A stretch of DNA of 64,000 nucleotides from Phymatolithon calcareum. Lineage: Eukaryota > Rhodophyta > Florideophyceae > Hapalidiales. The DNA lies in NCBI GenBank assembly GCA_977006965.1, contig OZ345358.1:496001-560000 (forward strand), given 5' to 3'. This document shows, in pieces, positions 29,778 through 41,529 of this stretch; position 1 is the first letter of the stretch; the number at the start of each line of letters is the position of its first letter. The translations under genes were made by a program, and so were the position numbers. The notes beneath the pieces are model-generated. The model did not search any database, was not told the DNA's origin, and saw nothing but the letters and a program-made list of their open reading frames with translations.

Positions 29778-31184
29778 TATAGAGCAGAGTTGTAAATAGA
29801 GTAGTGCTTAGCCTGTTTGTGGTGCTCACCAATCTTGTATTCCCTCCTAATGTGGGACTACTTCCTCTTCTCGCAACATACACATTTCATCGGTAACTCA
29901 AGACTTCTTGGCACTGAGTCATGTAAAAGGTCCTCAGCAGCTCCCCGTAGTACACGTTACCTCATATACACGGCAAAATAACTTAGGCTGAAGTGCGACA
30001 ACGCAGACTGAAGTTAGAGAAGACGGTTAATGCCGCTCGTTGACTGAACTGCTTGAGTCTGCGCTCATATCCTCCGCGACTTCGACCATTCGACTTCACT
30101 GTAGGTGGACGTAGCCCACTCACATCCATCATTACATGTTCGTGCTGCAACACGGTACAATGCAAAACATTATAACCTCGTTCAAAAGGTGAACAGAGGC
30201 CTACCATTCTTACTTTTTTTCCAGGTTATCATTCATTCCGTCTTCGAAGCGATGTTCTTTTCGTTTCGTTTTTCTTGAAGAAACGTTCTCTACTCCACTT
30301 TCCCAGCGAGAGGAAAATACATTTCGCCTTCGAGGCGACAATACAATTCATTCCGTCTTTGCCGCGAAGGCGTCGTCAAGCTCTGGCACACGGATTTCGG
30401 TTCTTATTGATCTTCTCTGCTTGTGCGTCGCACTACGCTTCCTCCTCTATCAAGAAGATTCCTTTAGCGCATGGTGAACGGTTCCGAAGACATCAATTCC
30501 AACTGAACCCTACTGTACATTTGTGTGTGGCAAATCCAGCTGACAGGGGATATATATATAGAATAAGAGTAAGGACTGAGAGCAAAATAATAAGGCTAGG
30601 AATCAAGGAGCCATTGACCCTCCAGTTGGGTATCTAGCCAACTGCAATAAACTACAGTTCTTCGACAGGGGACATTTAAAAAAGCCCCCGAAACCTCAAT
30701 TTATCCAGCTGACCCTGTGTCCCTGGTAGTTTAGTCAGGCGAGACCATGAAACTGCACCACCGGCTATATTGTGATGATGAACACTCAATTAGTCTGTTC
30801 ACCAACGCACTCTACTTGTTTCGGGATAACTCTCCCGCAATTATTTGGTGTCGTTCAAATACTCGGCCTCAATTCAGGAGCGATTCGCGAGCAAGATATC
30901 CAGGTAATATTGGGACTCATTGAAGACTTTGCAAGAAAACGACTTAATGCTGTGGAATAGAATACCTCGCTGCGATAGTCGTCTCAGCCGTTCAGGGGTA
31001 AGATCTAGAAGGCAATGCGTACACGACAGTCAGAAGCAAAATGTCAGAATTTAATTGAGATTCGTGCGCCGCTCCAGCTTCCTCAGTACCCATGAATGAT
31101 TTGCGTTGTTACAGCCCTACGGTGGTCTGTGGTTGTCGTGAATTCCACATATGTGGCATTGGTGCCATAGCCACTCTCGAGGCA
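29778..31184. other. P450-downstream noncoding block, unit 2
   Basis: Matches 12468-13920. No confident gene. A 58-codon frame beginning MKLHHRLYCDDEH near 30748 is intact here, truncated in unit 1 and altered near the third P450. Confidence 0.55.
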
Positions 31185-31197
31185 CTCGACCGCGCTT

Positions 31198-31486
31198 AGA
31201 AAAGGCGCTAGATGAGCTCTCACTATTTAGCAAGACACTCATAGAACGCATGGACAACGAAGAAGGCCTGTATTATTCCGCAGAATGCAAGGCAAAAAGT
31301 GGTCGAGTCCAAGCACCAACAATCCCGTAGAGGACTGAGATAGGACCATTTTGAGTCCTGAGTTTTCCGTCCGCCATACTGGTGGACGTTTTGTGAGCTA
31401 CACAAAGGCAGGTAGCATCAGAGGAAGCCTTGCCCATATCTTCTGAAGTCTGTAGGGCTTTTAAAAAAACTTGAAAGAAAAAAAAA
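31198..31486 (+). mobile_element. LINE A copy A5, 3' tail
   Basis: Flanked by ctcgaccgcgctt at 31185-31197 and 31487-31499. Holds only the last ~25 codons and the 3' untranslated region, ending in poly(A). Unit 1 keeps the uninterrupted site at about 13888. Confidence 0.92.
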
Positions 31487-31852
31487 CTCGACCGCGCTTT
31501 CCGTCCACGATGTCCGACGGTCGAGTTAAAATCCCCGGACTACGCGGAATGTCAAAAACCTCACCCATTTGCATACCGACGGCCCCCTGACAATCCTCCC
31601 ACTCGTAGCGTACCGCGAGGCGCATTAGATCTAGCGTGTCAGGAAAGAACATAATCGACCCGTTGAGCTACATTTTGAGGTCCGAGGGAGGTTTCGACTT
31701 TCAAGCCAACCTTTTTAGGTGGAGTAGAAATGAGCCACTTTTTTCTTGGACGAGTTCCCCAACCGTCAACAGATGCGTCGGTGAACAATAAAGAACCTCC
31801 TCGCTGTCGAGAAATGTGGGAAAGTGACGGCTATTTACAGCATCGATTAGAC

Positions 31853-32071
31853 TTTTTTTCCTTTCAAGTTTATTTAAAAGCCCCACAGACTTCCGAAGAT
31901 ATGGGCAAGGCTTCCTCTGGTGCTACCTACCTTTGTGCAGCTCACAAAACGTCCACCAGAATGGCAGACGGGAAAACTAAGGACTCAAAGTAGTCCTATC
32001 TCAGTCCTCGACGGGATTGTTGGTGCTTGGACTCGACCACTTTTTGCCTTGCATTCTGCATATTAATACAA
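31853..32071 (-). mobile_element. LINE A copy A6, 3'-UTR only
   Basis: A minus-strand LINE A tail (T run, then tttcaagtttatttaaaagcc) reaching only to the LINE A stop codon. No target duplication is found; the right flank is rearranged compared with unit 1. Confidence 0.82.
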
Positions 32072-32261
32072 CCCTATAGTGCACTGCGCTGCTTCACACG
32101 GGGTCGACGGCATGTGACTCGAGAGGCTTCAGCGTAAAGAGTCCATTTTGACAGACTTTTTCAATTTTTTATTCGTTTTGCGGTCTTACCCCCATATGGC
32201 AAGCAGAATCTAAATTCTTTCGAAAAAAAAAACAAGGCCTTCTTCATGTGGTGTCCTAGGT
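32072..32261. other. Unassigned sequence before LINE B
   Basis: About 190 bases with no match elsewhere in the window and no gene. The LINE B 5' end lies somewhere in or just after this stretch. Confidence 0.4.
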
Positions 32262-34917
32262 GTGGCACTCATATTCGCGAGCTCGGTCGGCTGGCGAGTA
32301 ATCTTCAAGAAAGCTGAGAGAAACTTCCAGGTGATAATTGCGCAGGTTGGAAAGGTTTTCGTCTCTGTCTGCTATATATCACCCTCAGCCGCTCTTAAAG
32401 GTACGAATGAAAACGAAGTACAACGATGCTTGTCAATGCTGCAGTCGCACAGCAGAGGACCAGCCTTGGCGATGGGGGACTGGAATGCGCGCCACAAATT
32501 ATGGGACAAGAAGACAAATGGAAGAGGCCCCTTCCTTTTGGGATGGTTGCAAAAACACAGATGGGAGGCTCACTGCGGAATTGAAAACACGTGCATCACT
32601 TACAATGGAGCAAGTAATATCGACTTTTTCCTATGCAAGCAAATTGAACCGGGAAAAGTCTCATCGCCCCCAGGACCCTGGCTAGGAAATCTGCAACACA
32701 AGCCCGTAATGGTTCGAATCCCATCAAGGCGGCAACTTCCGAGGACAAAAGAAGTTATTGTGACACGAGGGCTTTCTGAGCTTGAGGTTGTCGATAACGT
32801 CCGCGTCGAGTATAACATTGTGCTCCCCGCACTCATCATGAGACTCAATGAGTGTAGGACGGAAAAGAACCTTAACGATGTTTACGACTCCATAGTGAAA
32901 GCTCTACTCCGACCATGGCGGAAAAAAATCAATCTGGACAGGACGCAATCCTCCTTCTGGAATGAGGAGCTGGACGTAATGGCTAAGGAGCGTACAACGC
33001 TGTTTACGAAAGCCCGACGGTCTAAAACTGAGGCAGGTGTGGAGATACACAAGAAATTTAAGGCGAAAATGAAAAGGGCAATGTGGGCTGCGAAAAACAC
33101 GTCATACACCCGATTCCTCGACGAGCTCGACGAGCTACCGGCGGCTACCGCAATTGAGAAATCATCGAAGATGGCAAGAGCTCTCACACGAAGATACAAG
33201 GAGGTACGGAGCTCCCACCGAGCTTGTTCCTTGCTCACATTGCCAACGTATGCTCGGCAAAAAAAACATGGAGAGGCGACACCAGAGAATTCAGCCCAGA
33301 ATGGACGTTCCGCCATGACATAGAATCGGCAATTTTCTCGAGTCCCAATGGAAAAGCCCCGGGACTGGACCAAGTTAAGAACGAGAAGCTGAAGATAGAC
33401 CCCAAACTGAGCACCAGACTGTTGTTCGCGTTATGGCAAGCCTGTGGCCGACTTCAAACGACCCCACTGGAGTGGAAAAGAACGAAAGTCGTCGCAATCT
33501 ACAAGGGCGGAGAAACTAGCAAGCCGGAAAGCTACCGTCCCATCTCGCTGCTTAGCCATACCCGGAAAATCATCGAGATGGCATTGGACAAGCTGATACG
33601 ACGAAACTATAAATTTCATGTATCTCAATTGGGATTCCAGAAAAACAAAGGGACAGAGCTTGCCCTTCTCCACCAGAAGCTCTCCGACAGCAAGGTCACA
33701 GCTATGTCGCTATCTTGGACTTAAAGGCAGCCTATGACTCTGTTCCAAGAGACACGCTCGCAAGAAGATTACGAAGGGTCCTTGACCCAAGTATATCTGA
33801 GATGATTATGCCGTTCTTGGAACCGTCATATATCGAGAATGACGACGGCGAATGGTTCACCATCGACAAGGGGGTGGCACAAGGCTCTCCCCTAAGCCCA
33901 TGTCTCTACAATATTATTATGGACACCTTTGCCAGGAAGCTCGACTTAATCCCTAAAGATGTGTCGAAAGAGCCGTGCAAGCTCTTTGCAGATGATGTGA
34001 AGCTGACAGCCACCTCTTCAAAGGGGCTTCAGAAAATTCTGGACCTGGCGTCGAAATGGGCAGAAGAGAATGAAATGAAGTGGAATACGACAAAAAGTGC
34101 CATCCTATGGACAAGGGCCACGGGACGACTGCAATTCCAACTGTCGGGAAGGAAGCTGACGAAACAACGAGAAGTGAAATACCTTGGTGTTACGATAACA
34201 GAGGATGGGATATCAGATTCCAAACTTGTCGAAAGAATCAAGAACTCCAAAAATGTTCTTGGAACGCTGAGGCGCCTTGGGGTCTTCACGAACGGCGTGC
34301 ACCCGTCGAGGTCAATCAGGTTGTACAAGTCTCTTGTGCAGTCGAGGTGGGAGTATGCAGTACATCTGACACCATGGACACCCAAAGTGGAGCTTGAGAT
34401 CAAGAAGGTGGAGTCGATGTTCTTCGGCCAAATATTTGGGAAACCGGGCAGAAGGAGTGCGGATAGAAGCAGAGCGATGTGCCGTATTGTGAAGCCGAAG
34501 GACAGAAGGGATATACTTGCAAGACTGTTTGTGCGAAGACTAATGAGGCACGCGGAAAATCTTGAGTCAAAACCGACACAGGTGCGACAACCGAAGGAGA
34601 TCGAAAACGCAAATCTGGAAGTAACCCACGCCAAAGTAAACGCTCACCTCTTCAGAGCGGCGTATGAAACTACGCCTCGCACAAACATAAAGCGATACCA
34701 AAGACAAAAGATCCTGGAAGCTGCCACGAAAGTGGAAAAAGGAAAAAAACGCCCCATCCCGAGTATCAAGACCACACTGCCACCTCACTTGTGCTTCAAG
34801 TCAAGGAGGTACAGGACCCTGGCCATCAAATGGGCATTTGGAATGTTCCCGCAGATGAGCACCTCCGAGCTCATAGACCTAACTGGACAAACTGGAAGAG
34901 ATGCTATCGAAACCTGA
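32262..34917 (+). pseudogene. LINE B ORF2: endonuclease fragment and reverse transcriptase, frameshifted
   Basis: Three overlapping frames cover one protein: 32262-33323, about 33230-33724 and 33715-34917, so at least two frameshifts are present. The first frame holds the endonuclease end (LAMGDWNARHKLWDKKTNGR, NIDFFLCK), lacking the N-terminal catalytic part. The second has SPNGKAPGLDQVKNEKL and YRPISLLSHTRKIIE. The third has LDLKAAYDSVP, GVAQGSPLSPCLYN, the catalytic LFADDVKL and KYLGVTITEDG. The C terminus carries WAFGMFPQMST, as in LINEs A and D, and no RNase H. This copy is inactive. Confidence 0.88.
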
Positions 34918-35133
34918 AACCCGCAACTCAAGACAGTGGAATATTTTTCCCCCTCGAGGCTCTAAGCCAGAGGTAGGTTTTGATATTTCCGCCAGATCGT
35001 GTCGAAATCGACCACGCCAACATACAAGAACGATAGACCCTGTTTGTGGCCCAATGGCCTTCGCAAAGTTGCCCCAAGCGTCTGCAGATGCGTTGGTAAC
35101 TTTTAAATAAAAAACTTACACTTCTTCTTCTTC
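32262..35133 (+). mobile_element. LINE B, long but 5'-truncated copy
   Basis: Contains the end of an apurinic-type endonuclease, a reverse transcriptase and a C-terminal region, then a ~215-base 3' untranslated region ending in AAATAAAA and a CTT-repeat tail. That untranslated region is what recurs as the short element at 25275-25495 and, more diverged, as the S family. Absent from unit 1. Confidence 0.88.
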
Positions 35134-35149
35134 TATTCCACCAAGAAAG

Positions 35150-36690
35150 GACGTTAGGATGAAGTCGAAACCTTCCTGCAACCCCAGAATATAGTTGAAC
35201 GTGGAGAATATTGTCCTCCGGTGCCACGCTAGATCTACTGAACTCCGCGGAGCGATGCGTTCCGGGGAACTAGCAGGGGTCCAAGCTGGTGGTGCGTTGG
35301 AGGGCAAATGGGTGAATATCTGGAAATCCCGGGCCGTCCTGGGATTTCAACTCTGTTATCCCGGCCCCCGTTCAGGGTTCGGTTTTACAACGACGGAAGT
35401 CGTGGACGACTAGCGTTGTCATGTGCGCCCATAAGCAAGACGGCACCAAAATGAAGCTTGGCTTATGGGCCATAATTTATGTCAAGGAATGCAAAATTTG
35501 TGGATTAATTTTAAAGGATAGTGTCGTGAGTATCCAGGAACCGAACGACTTGTTCAGCTCCCTAATGAGACGACGGCAGATGCCGGACGTCCATACAACT
35601 TGTCTAGGCAGTAACTCCAGGAGGGATGTAGTGCTTTCGGCAGGATGTCTTACAGCTCGCTTGGTCAGAAACTCCGATGGGATGTAGTGACTTCGGCAAG
35701 GTGCGCCAACTCTGCTGGGTCAGAAACTCCGTAAGGATGTAGTGACTTCGGCAGGAGTGGTCCAGTCCAATGGTACGCAATGGACGGTTGCTCGGCAGTG
35801 TGAATGCGTTGCTGACTTTCGTCGGAAGAGTAAGTTTATCTTTCGATATCCTTGGGGGTTAGGTTGTGGTTGGTAAAGTTGATAGTGGTCACTTCCTCGA
35901 GAAAGACTCCGATCACCGCTTAAGTAGTCTCTACATCACTCCATCTACCTCTGACTGTCTAGCTACATTCTCGCAAGGTATCCGAAGTGTCAGCGCGCGA
36001 CACAATGCGTTTCACACCGTTCGTAATCCGCGCCAGTAGACTTTCTTGGCTCACAGTCGGTCGACATTGCTAGCAGGCAACGGTAACTCCATTTGACTGT
36101 CGGTCCCCAACGGATTGATAAACTCGCTGCCGGTGGTTAGCGAGACAGATAGTTTACTGGTATCGATGGTATCGGTGTGGTCTCTGCTCTTTCGCTTGAA
36201 TCGAAAAATGTAGCTATCTATATAGGGCTCAAGAGCGATTCCTGCACAGCGTGAAATCAGGTAGAACATATATGGGTTACCGTAACGAATCTATCCTCTT
36301 TTGGATGGAAAGGTTATTTGTTATGGAGCATTGTTCTCCACGTAATCGCCGTTTGCACTGCAGAATACCTTATTTGGGTAGTACCCCAAAATTGTCTGCA
36401 GTTGGCAAAAGACGGCTCTTGGAATTAACCTTGCATAGGCTTGAGGTTTTACAACCAAGGCCACATATGCGGCATTCAAGAGCACGACAGACAATCGTAG
36501 GGCTCTTCATCCTTGGGTTTCGAAGATGCAACCTGGCGCACGAATCTAAAACTAAATTTATACATGTTGCATCTGATTGTTGAGTAAGTGCGGCGATGCA
36601 GCGCTTACCTCCGGAGCGACTGAGACATCTATCGCAACGAGGAACTCCATTGCATGGCATTGAGTCGGTTGCCCTGCTATGTCATCAAGG
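35150..36690 (-). repeat. Inverted, older copy of the P450-downstream block
   Basis: Read on the minus strand, 36690-36560 matches 13600-13690 and 62420-62520, and 35390-35150 matches 14235-14410, with clear divergence. A piece at 35853-35895 matches the reverse complement of 14690-14730, out of order. No gene is supported in between. This suggests an earlier inverted duplicate or an inversion in unit 2. Confidence 0.6.
35612..35760. repeat. Tandem repeat, 55-base period
   Basis: Three imperfect copies start at 35612, 35667 and 35722. Each has aactcc, ggatgtagtg and ttcggca; the third is partial. No coding role is seen. Confidence 0.75.
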
Positions 36691-37557
36691 ATTTTTTTTG
36701 AATTTGGAATTTATTAAACGCCCTCAGTAACACTCATGAGACTACAAGGGAGATGCGTTTCAGCAGCTACTTTGTAGCTTTGATCATCTATTCAAATATT
36801 TTTAACACGATTTAAACGTCGTAGCCCTAGCTGCAAAAACCCTCTCCCGTAAAAAGGGAGGGAAAAGCTTGGGGTCCACTGATCAGATTTCCTCAATTGA
36901 CGCCTTGTCTATTCCATGTTGTCGTAAAAGACGATCGTGAAGAAGAGTAACTTGTCTAGAGCTTTTTCAGTGATATTAATCTCCTCTTTGGTCAGTTGAT
37001 ATCTTCCGAGGTATTCTTCCAGGTTGCTCATGAGGATTGGTACAGTATCACCGAGCTTGTCTTTGAGAAGTGATGTGCTCATTGGGGGGGAACCGACCGA
37101 ATGCCCACTTTAACGCTAAATGGCGGTGCCGTGTTTTCGGGAGTCTGATAATCGCCGGGTAGACCCCGGCAGATCGTAGGAAATTTTCTCTTTCTGCTGG
37201 ACTCCGAGACGTCTCCTTCGTCTTGGAAGAGCAAAGTCCGCAACGATTTTGCTGAAACTCCCTGCTTGAGGAAAGTCAGTGCCGTCTCGAATAAGCCGTA
37301 CTGTAGCATTGCCGATATGTCTCGACTAACCCACTGCAGTTCATCCACATCTTTTTCCTCGATTGGGACGGCCAGAAGGCTCCTTTTCTTTGATCTGGCT
37401 CGTTCCGGTATTCTGAGTGCTAGAACGAGTCTCCTGTTTTCGGCGCTGTGAATTCGGCAAAGAAGGCGAAGTCTGACATAGCGGTTTTTCGATATTGGAC
37501 CGAATACTTGTGCGAAAAATGTATTCTCCACTTCTGCGATAGCTGTTTGGACTTTCG
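36691..37557 (-). mobile_element. LINE D copy D2
   Basis: Unit 2 counterpart of D1, with the same poly(A) tail and C-terminal coding (FFAQVFGPISKNRYVRLRLL, DELQWVSRDISAM). It is shorter at the 5' side because a deletion removed about 0.8 kb across the LINE D/LINE A junction. Coding is broken. Confidence 0.82.
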
Positions 37558-39306
37558 AGACAAGTACTGCCCAAGGAGATCTGCGCAATGGCCGAGGCGT
37601 TCTTGACAGCATCCTGGGTAGCAACAATTGGTGATGCGAACAGTAACTGGTTTCTAGTGGACAGGGGGGTCCCACAAGGGTCCTCTCTCAGTCCAAGCCT
37701 ATACAACATCTTCATGGATGAATTCGCAGAGCGAATGAGCCGGGCATCAAAAACCTGGGCTGAAGTACCGACTATCCTCTTCGCAGACGATGTTCTTGTC
37801 TCTGCGAAATCACCCGCTGCACTGCAAGGACTATTGGATATAGCTACCCAATGGGCACAAGAGCGAGAGATGACTTGGAACACTAAACAAGGGAAAAGTG
37901 AAATCCTCGAATCAGAGAAAACAGTGGGCAAGACATTCAAGCTAGCGAACAAGGAACTAGCACAAGTTCCGGAGGTCACGTACCTTGTAGTATCCCTAGA
38001 CCCCGGCGGAGTCACAGATATGTTAATGATGCAATGACTAAAGAAAGCAAGGACGGCTGAGTTGCGTACACTGGGAGTGTTCAAGAAAGGGCTGAGTATA
38101 CAGAAATGTATTCAGATATACAAGACACTAGTACAACCACGCTGGGAGTCGGATAGGCTCCGTCTCCTGTGCCGGATCCAGGCCGCCCCGCGTCGACGAG
38201 AAATCTTGGCCTTCAAAATGCTGAGAAGGAACAAGGCGAAAGAACGAATGTATTCAAATGAAGTGCCCGAAAGAAGAAACAACCATGAATGGCAGCACAC
38301 GAGGAAAGATATCGCCGCGATGGAGACCAGAGAGCCGTTCGGTGAAGCTGTAAAGCATATCCAAACAAACCAATCTTCGCAAACACGTCGATCGAAATTT
38401 CTGGAAATGGAAGGAGACCGCCTAGAATCGAAGCGGAAAAGAAAGATACCATACGACAAGACAAGATGTAGACACGCAATGTTGCAGGGGATAATGAACG
38501 ACATTATCAGCATAGACATAGGAGCTTTACAACGGCTCCATGCGATATATCCACCGACATTGTCAGCACAGCATGGTGAACGACACTTCCAAGAGGAGCA
38601 ATCGGATTTATCGCAGACACCGACTAACAAGCAACGTAATGCTAGTCTAGTGTCAGTTAGTGCCCCCCCCCCTTTTTGCAGGGTGTCCAATTGCTCACCC
38701 CTGCCTTATTTAAGCGGCGATCCCAATCGCACCTTAGACAGAGGCATCGCATCACAGAGATATCACCCCTTTTCAAGATAAACTCCAGCCCTTATCTTTT
38801 CACTCCCAGTGATTACAAAGAGAATTGCCAGCAATCCTCAAGTTCCCCAAGGTGAAGCACAGACAACTTGCGCTGCAGTATGCCTGTGGCAGATTCCCAC
38901 AGGTGTCAACAACAAGTATGATTGAAGAATTCGGCACCAGAGCCAGAGAGCATATGGAGACCCTTGAACGCAAGCTAGCATGGTACGAACTCGAAGGAGA
39001 AAAACGACTGGAAACAGAAAAGGCGCTAGATGAGCTATTACTATTTAGCAAGACACTCATAGAACGCATGGAGAACGAAGAAGGCCTGTATTATTCCGCA
39101 GAATGCAAGGCAAAAAGTGGTCGAGTCCAAGCACCAAAAATCCCGTAGAGGACTGCGATAGGACTACTTTGAGTCCTGAGTTTTCCCGTCCGCCATACTG
39201 GTGGACGTTTCGTGAGCTACACAAAGGTAGGTAGCATCAGAGGAAGCCTTGCCCATATCTTCGGAAGTCTGTGGGGCTTTTAAATAAACTTGAAAGGAAA
39301 AAAAAC
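37558..39306 (+). mobile_element. LINE A copy A3, interrupted by a solo LTR
   Basis: Begins within the RT (LPKEICAMAEAFLTASWVAT) and shows RGVPQGSSLSPSLYN and LFADDVLV. A stop after DMLMMQ at about 38036, a ~100-base deletion near 38150 and a solo LTR at 38467-38817 break the frame. Ends with poly(A) at about 39306. It retains the empty site for the LINE X found in unit 1. Confidence 0.88.
38467..38817 (+). mobile_element. Solo LTR (copia-type) in LINE A
   Basis: Starts tgtagacacgcaat and ends cagtgattaca, so it has TG...CA ends. It is flanked by the 4-bp duplication aaga at 38463-38466 and 38818-38821; other LINE A copies show the empty site. A ttatttaag box near 38706 may be the LTR promoter. 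The related LTR at 56083-56331 is about 100 bases shorter. Confidence 0.92.
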
Positions 39307-39351
39307 TACTATGAAGCATGTTTTGCTTACTAAATATTATTCAAAGAACAA

Positions 39352-39560
39352 AAAAGGTAGATTTTTATTTAAGAGTTACCAACGGATCTGTTGACGCTTG
39401 GGGCATCTTTATAGTGACAAGAGGTTTTGGCTGAATTCAGTCTAAAGAAGAGTTCCTTTTTTTGTTAGTGTTACACGATTCAGTGGACTCAAGAAACCCA
39501 CCTCTGGTCTCCTTCGGGACCTCGAGGGGGAAAATTGCGTCACTGTCCTGTGACACGCGG
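39352..39560 (-). repeat. S-family repeat copy S7
   Basis: Unit 2 counterpart of the copy at 20008-20215, in the same position after LINE A. Confidence 0.75.
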
Positions 39561-40061
39561 TGATTTCAGGTTACAAACAGTCCTTACTTGTCCAAAGCCT
39601 GAAACATGGTTAAGAGCTCGTCGGGTGCTCGCTTAGTCCAGGCGCTGTCCTCTTTGGAGTGTCTCTCCTTTGTGAGGCCATTTATCACGTCTTATGGCCT
39701 TGTCAAACAACATCTAGGTTAAACACTGCGATCAGTGTACTCAGAAATTTCCAAGAAAACGGCTTTACCGTGACGCGGGTATGAGTGCTGTCCGAGAGAT
39801 AATGGGCACAGCATATTGGTGCGGACGAAGGCACAAGTTGGTCCGGAGAGTGCATAGCACAATCCGCAGTGCTGTTCTGCTACTTTTCTATCATTTGTTC
39901 GAGAGGGTGGTTCGAGACAAAAGAAGTTGAAGGAATCAAAGTTCTCAAGAAAAGCATCACTTTTTTGGAGAAATGACGGGGGCAGCAGCTAGTGGCCGTC
40001 AGGAGGATATGCTAGGGGTGGGATAGATTAAGTCGACGTCGGTTGATGGAGACCGCGGCGA
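39561..40061. other. Noncoding duplicated block, unit 2
   Basis: Matches 20216-20715. No gene recognised. Ends at the empty site of the hAT MITE. Confidence 0.6.
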
Positions 40062-40069
40062 GTTGCAAG

Positions 40070-40800
40070 GCATGCATGGGAAAGGCAGCAGGAAGCATCG
40101 AATCTGCAGAAGGTTTATTCTGTTTTTGGGACATATGCCCAGCACCGCCATGGAAGAATGCGAGTTCTGTGCTGACTAGAACCAGCAGCCATGAGGAGAA
40201 GACACCATGCAGAAAGGTTCTCTGCGAGTCTAGTGAGACAGAAGAAACGCCTCAATGAGGCAGATGAGTATTCTGGGAGACAGGAAGACATTGAGGAGGC
40301 AACCAAGGATATAGAGTGCCTCAAGAAATATGAAGATCTGCAGCAAGCTCACGATAAAGCGGAGGAGGGCTCCGTCTCAAAGAAAGTGCGACGAAAAGAA
40401 ATAATTGAGTTATGGGCAAAGGAAGAAGAGGGAAGATCGATCGAGATACCAACTGATTTGAACAATCTACCGGTTGTTCTCCGCCTAAGAGAAATGTCGA
40501 CACGGTTGCGATGCCTACGGCTGATATTAAATAGAGCACCTCTTTGGAGAAAATCAGTACTCGGTGCATACTTTGGTGTCACAGCCGTGATTGAGCTGGT
40601 CGCGCTCCAACGCATTCTATCTTCATCCAAGATTAGTCCTGAAATTGAATATGAATGTAAGCGACTCACTAGAGCACTTGTTGGGAGAGAAATACGAATC
40701 AAGGATATACTGAATAGTCAAACTACGTTGGCTTAGAAAATCGTGCGAAAGCGGCCTTGTTACTCTTGTAGAGAGGCCTTGGGAGCTTTTAAAATAAATC
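40070..40800 (+). mobile_element. LINE C copy C3
   Basis: Unit 2 counterpart of C2. It keeps an open frame at 40191-40736 (181 codons, ATG start) for the C-terminal region, with RAPLWRKSVLGAYFGVTAVI and ALVGREIRIKD. It ends with AAAATAAATC. The upstream part has lost about 10 bases compared with C2. Related to LINE A through a shared segment of the form FF..VFG.......R.R.LCR. No RT remains. Confidence 0.82.
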
Positions 40801-41529
40801 AACACATATCCTCAGCAGGGAGCTTGCCCCGTTCATGTTGTGGGGAGGTTGTGCGGCGCTGAGCAATGAGAAATATGAGAGAATGAAGGCCACGATCGAA
40901 TGCAGGTGAAACACAGCTTTGTAAGTGGGTGGAAGTCAATGTTCTTCTGGTCAAAGAGTGTGCCATATTTTTGCAGTTTCCTCTTATTCGCAGATCGCAG
41001 CGCGCAGTCAGCGTCGCGGTCACCTTTTCGCACGTATGGCTCAGAGTCAAGCGTAATGAATACGTGGACGGGATGACAGTGAGATGTTGGATATGAAAAG
41101 ATTTTGCACTGCCAAATGTTTGCTGCCTACTTGGCAATGTTGAAGAAAAACGTAGCAGGTGATGGATACTAGCGTTAGAGAAGATGGATATGAGTGAAGC
41201 AATTGTGATCAGGGAACATAATCGTTTTCCGGGACCCAAGCTGCTCTGTTGTGGGCGTATGCTGGCCTTAAGCGCTTGTAAAATAAAACATACAATTTCC
41301 CCCTTTATGTTTACTAATACAAACTGTTACCAAAGCATGTGCGTGCACTTTCGAGAGCGCTTCGCGTACTATCTCACAATTAATTCCTGGATGTGCGGAC
41401 CTTGTGATGCATTGAAATTGAACATTGCCCTTCCTCAGAGAGACCTGATAGAGTCCTGCGTGCATCAGGTCAGACTTTTCCTTCATCCAGAGACACTTAG
41501 GCATACATTAGAAACGAGCCACATTCACT
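40801..41529. other. Intergenic, downstream of EF-hand gene, unit 2
   Basis: Matches 22011-22733. No gene recognised. Confidence 0.55.

Noticed and set aside
32708-32722. tRNA-like B box ggttcgaatccc
   Set aside because: It lies inside LINE B coding sequence, with no cloverleaf or A box at the right distance.
40191-40736. Host gene for the 181-codon frame
   Set aside because: The same coding recurs as 5'-truncated fragments with target duplications at 10829 and 60570, so it belongs to LINE C.
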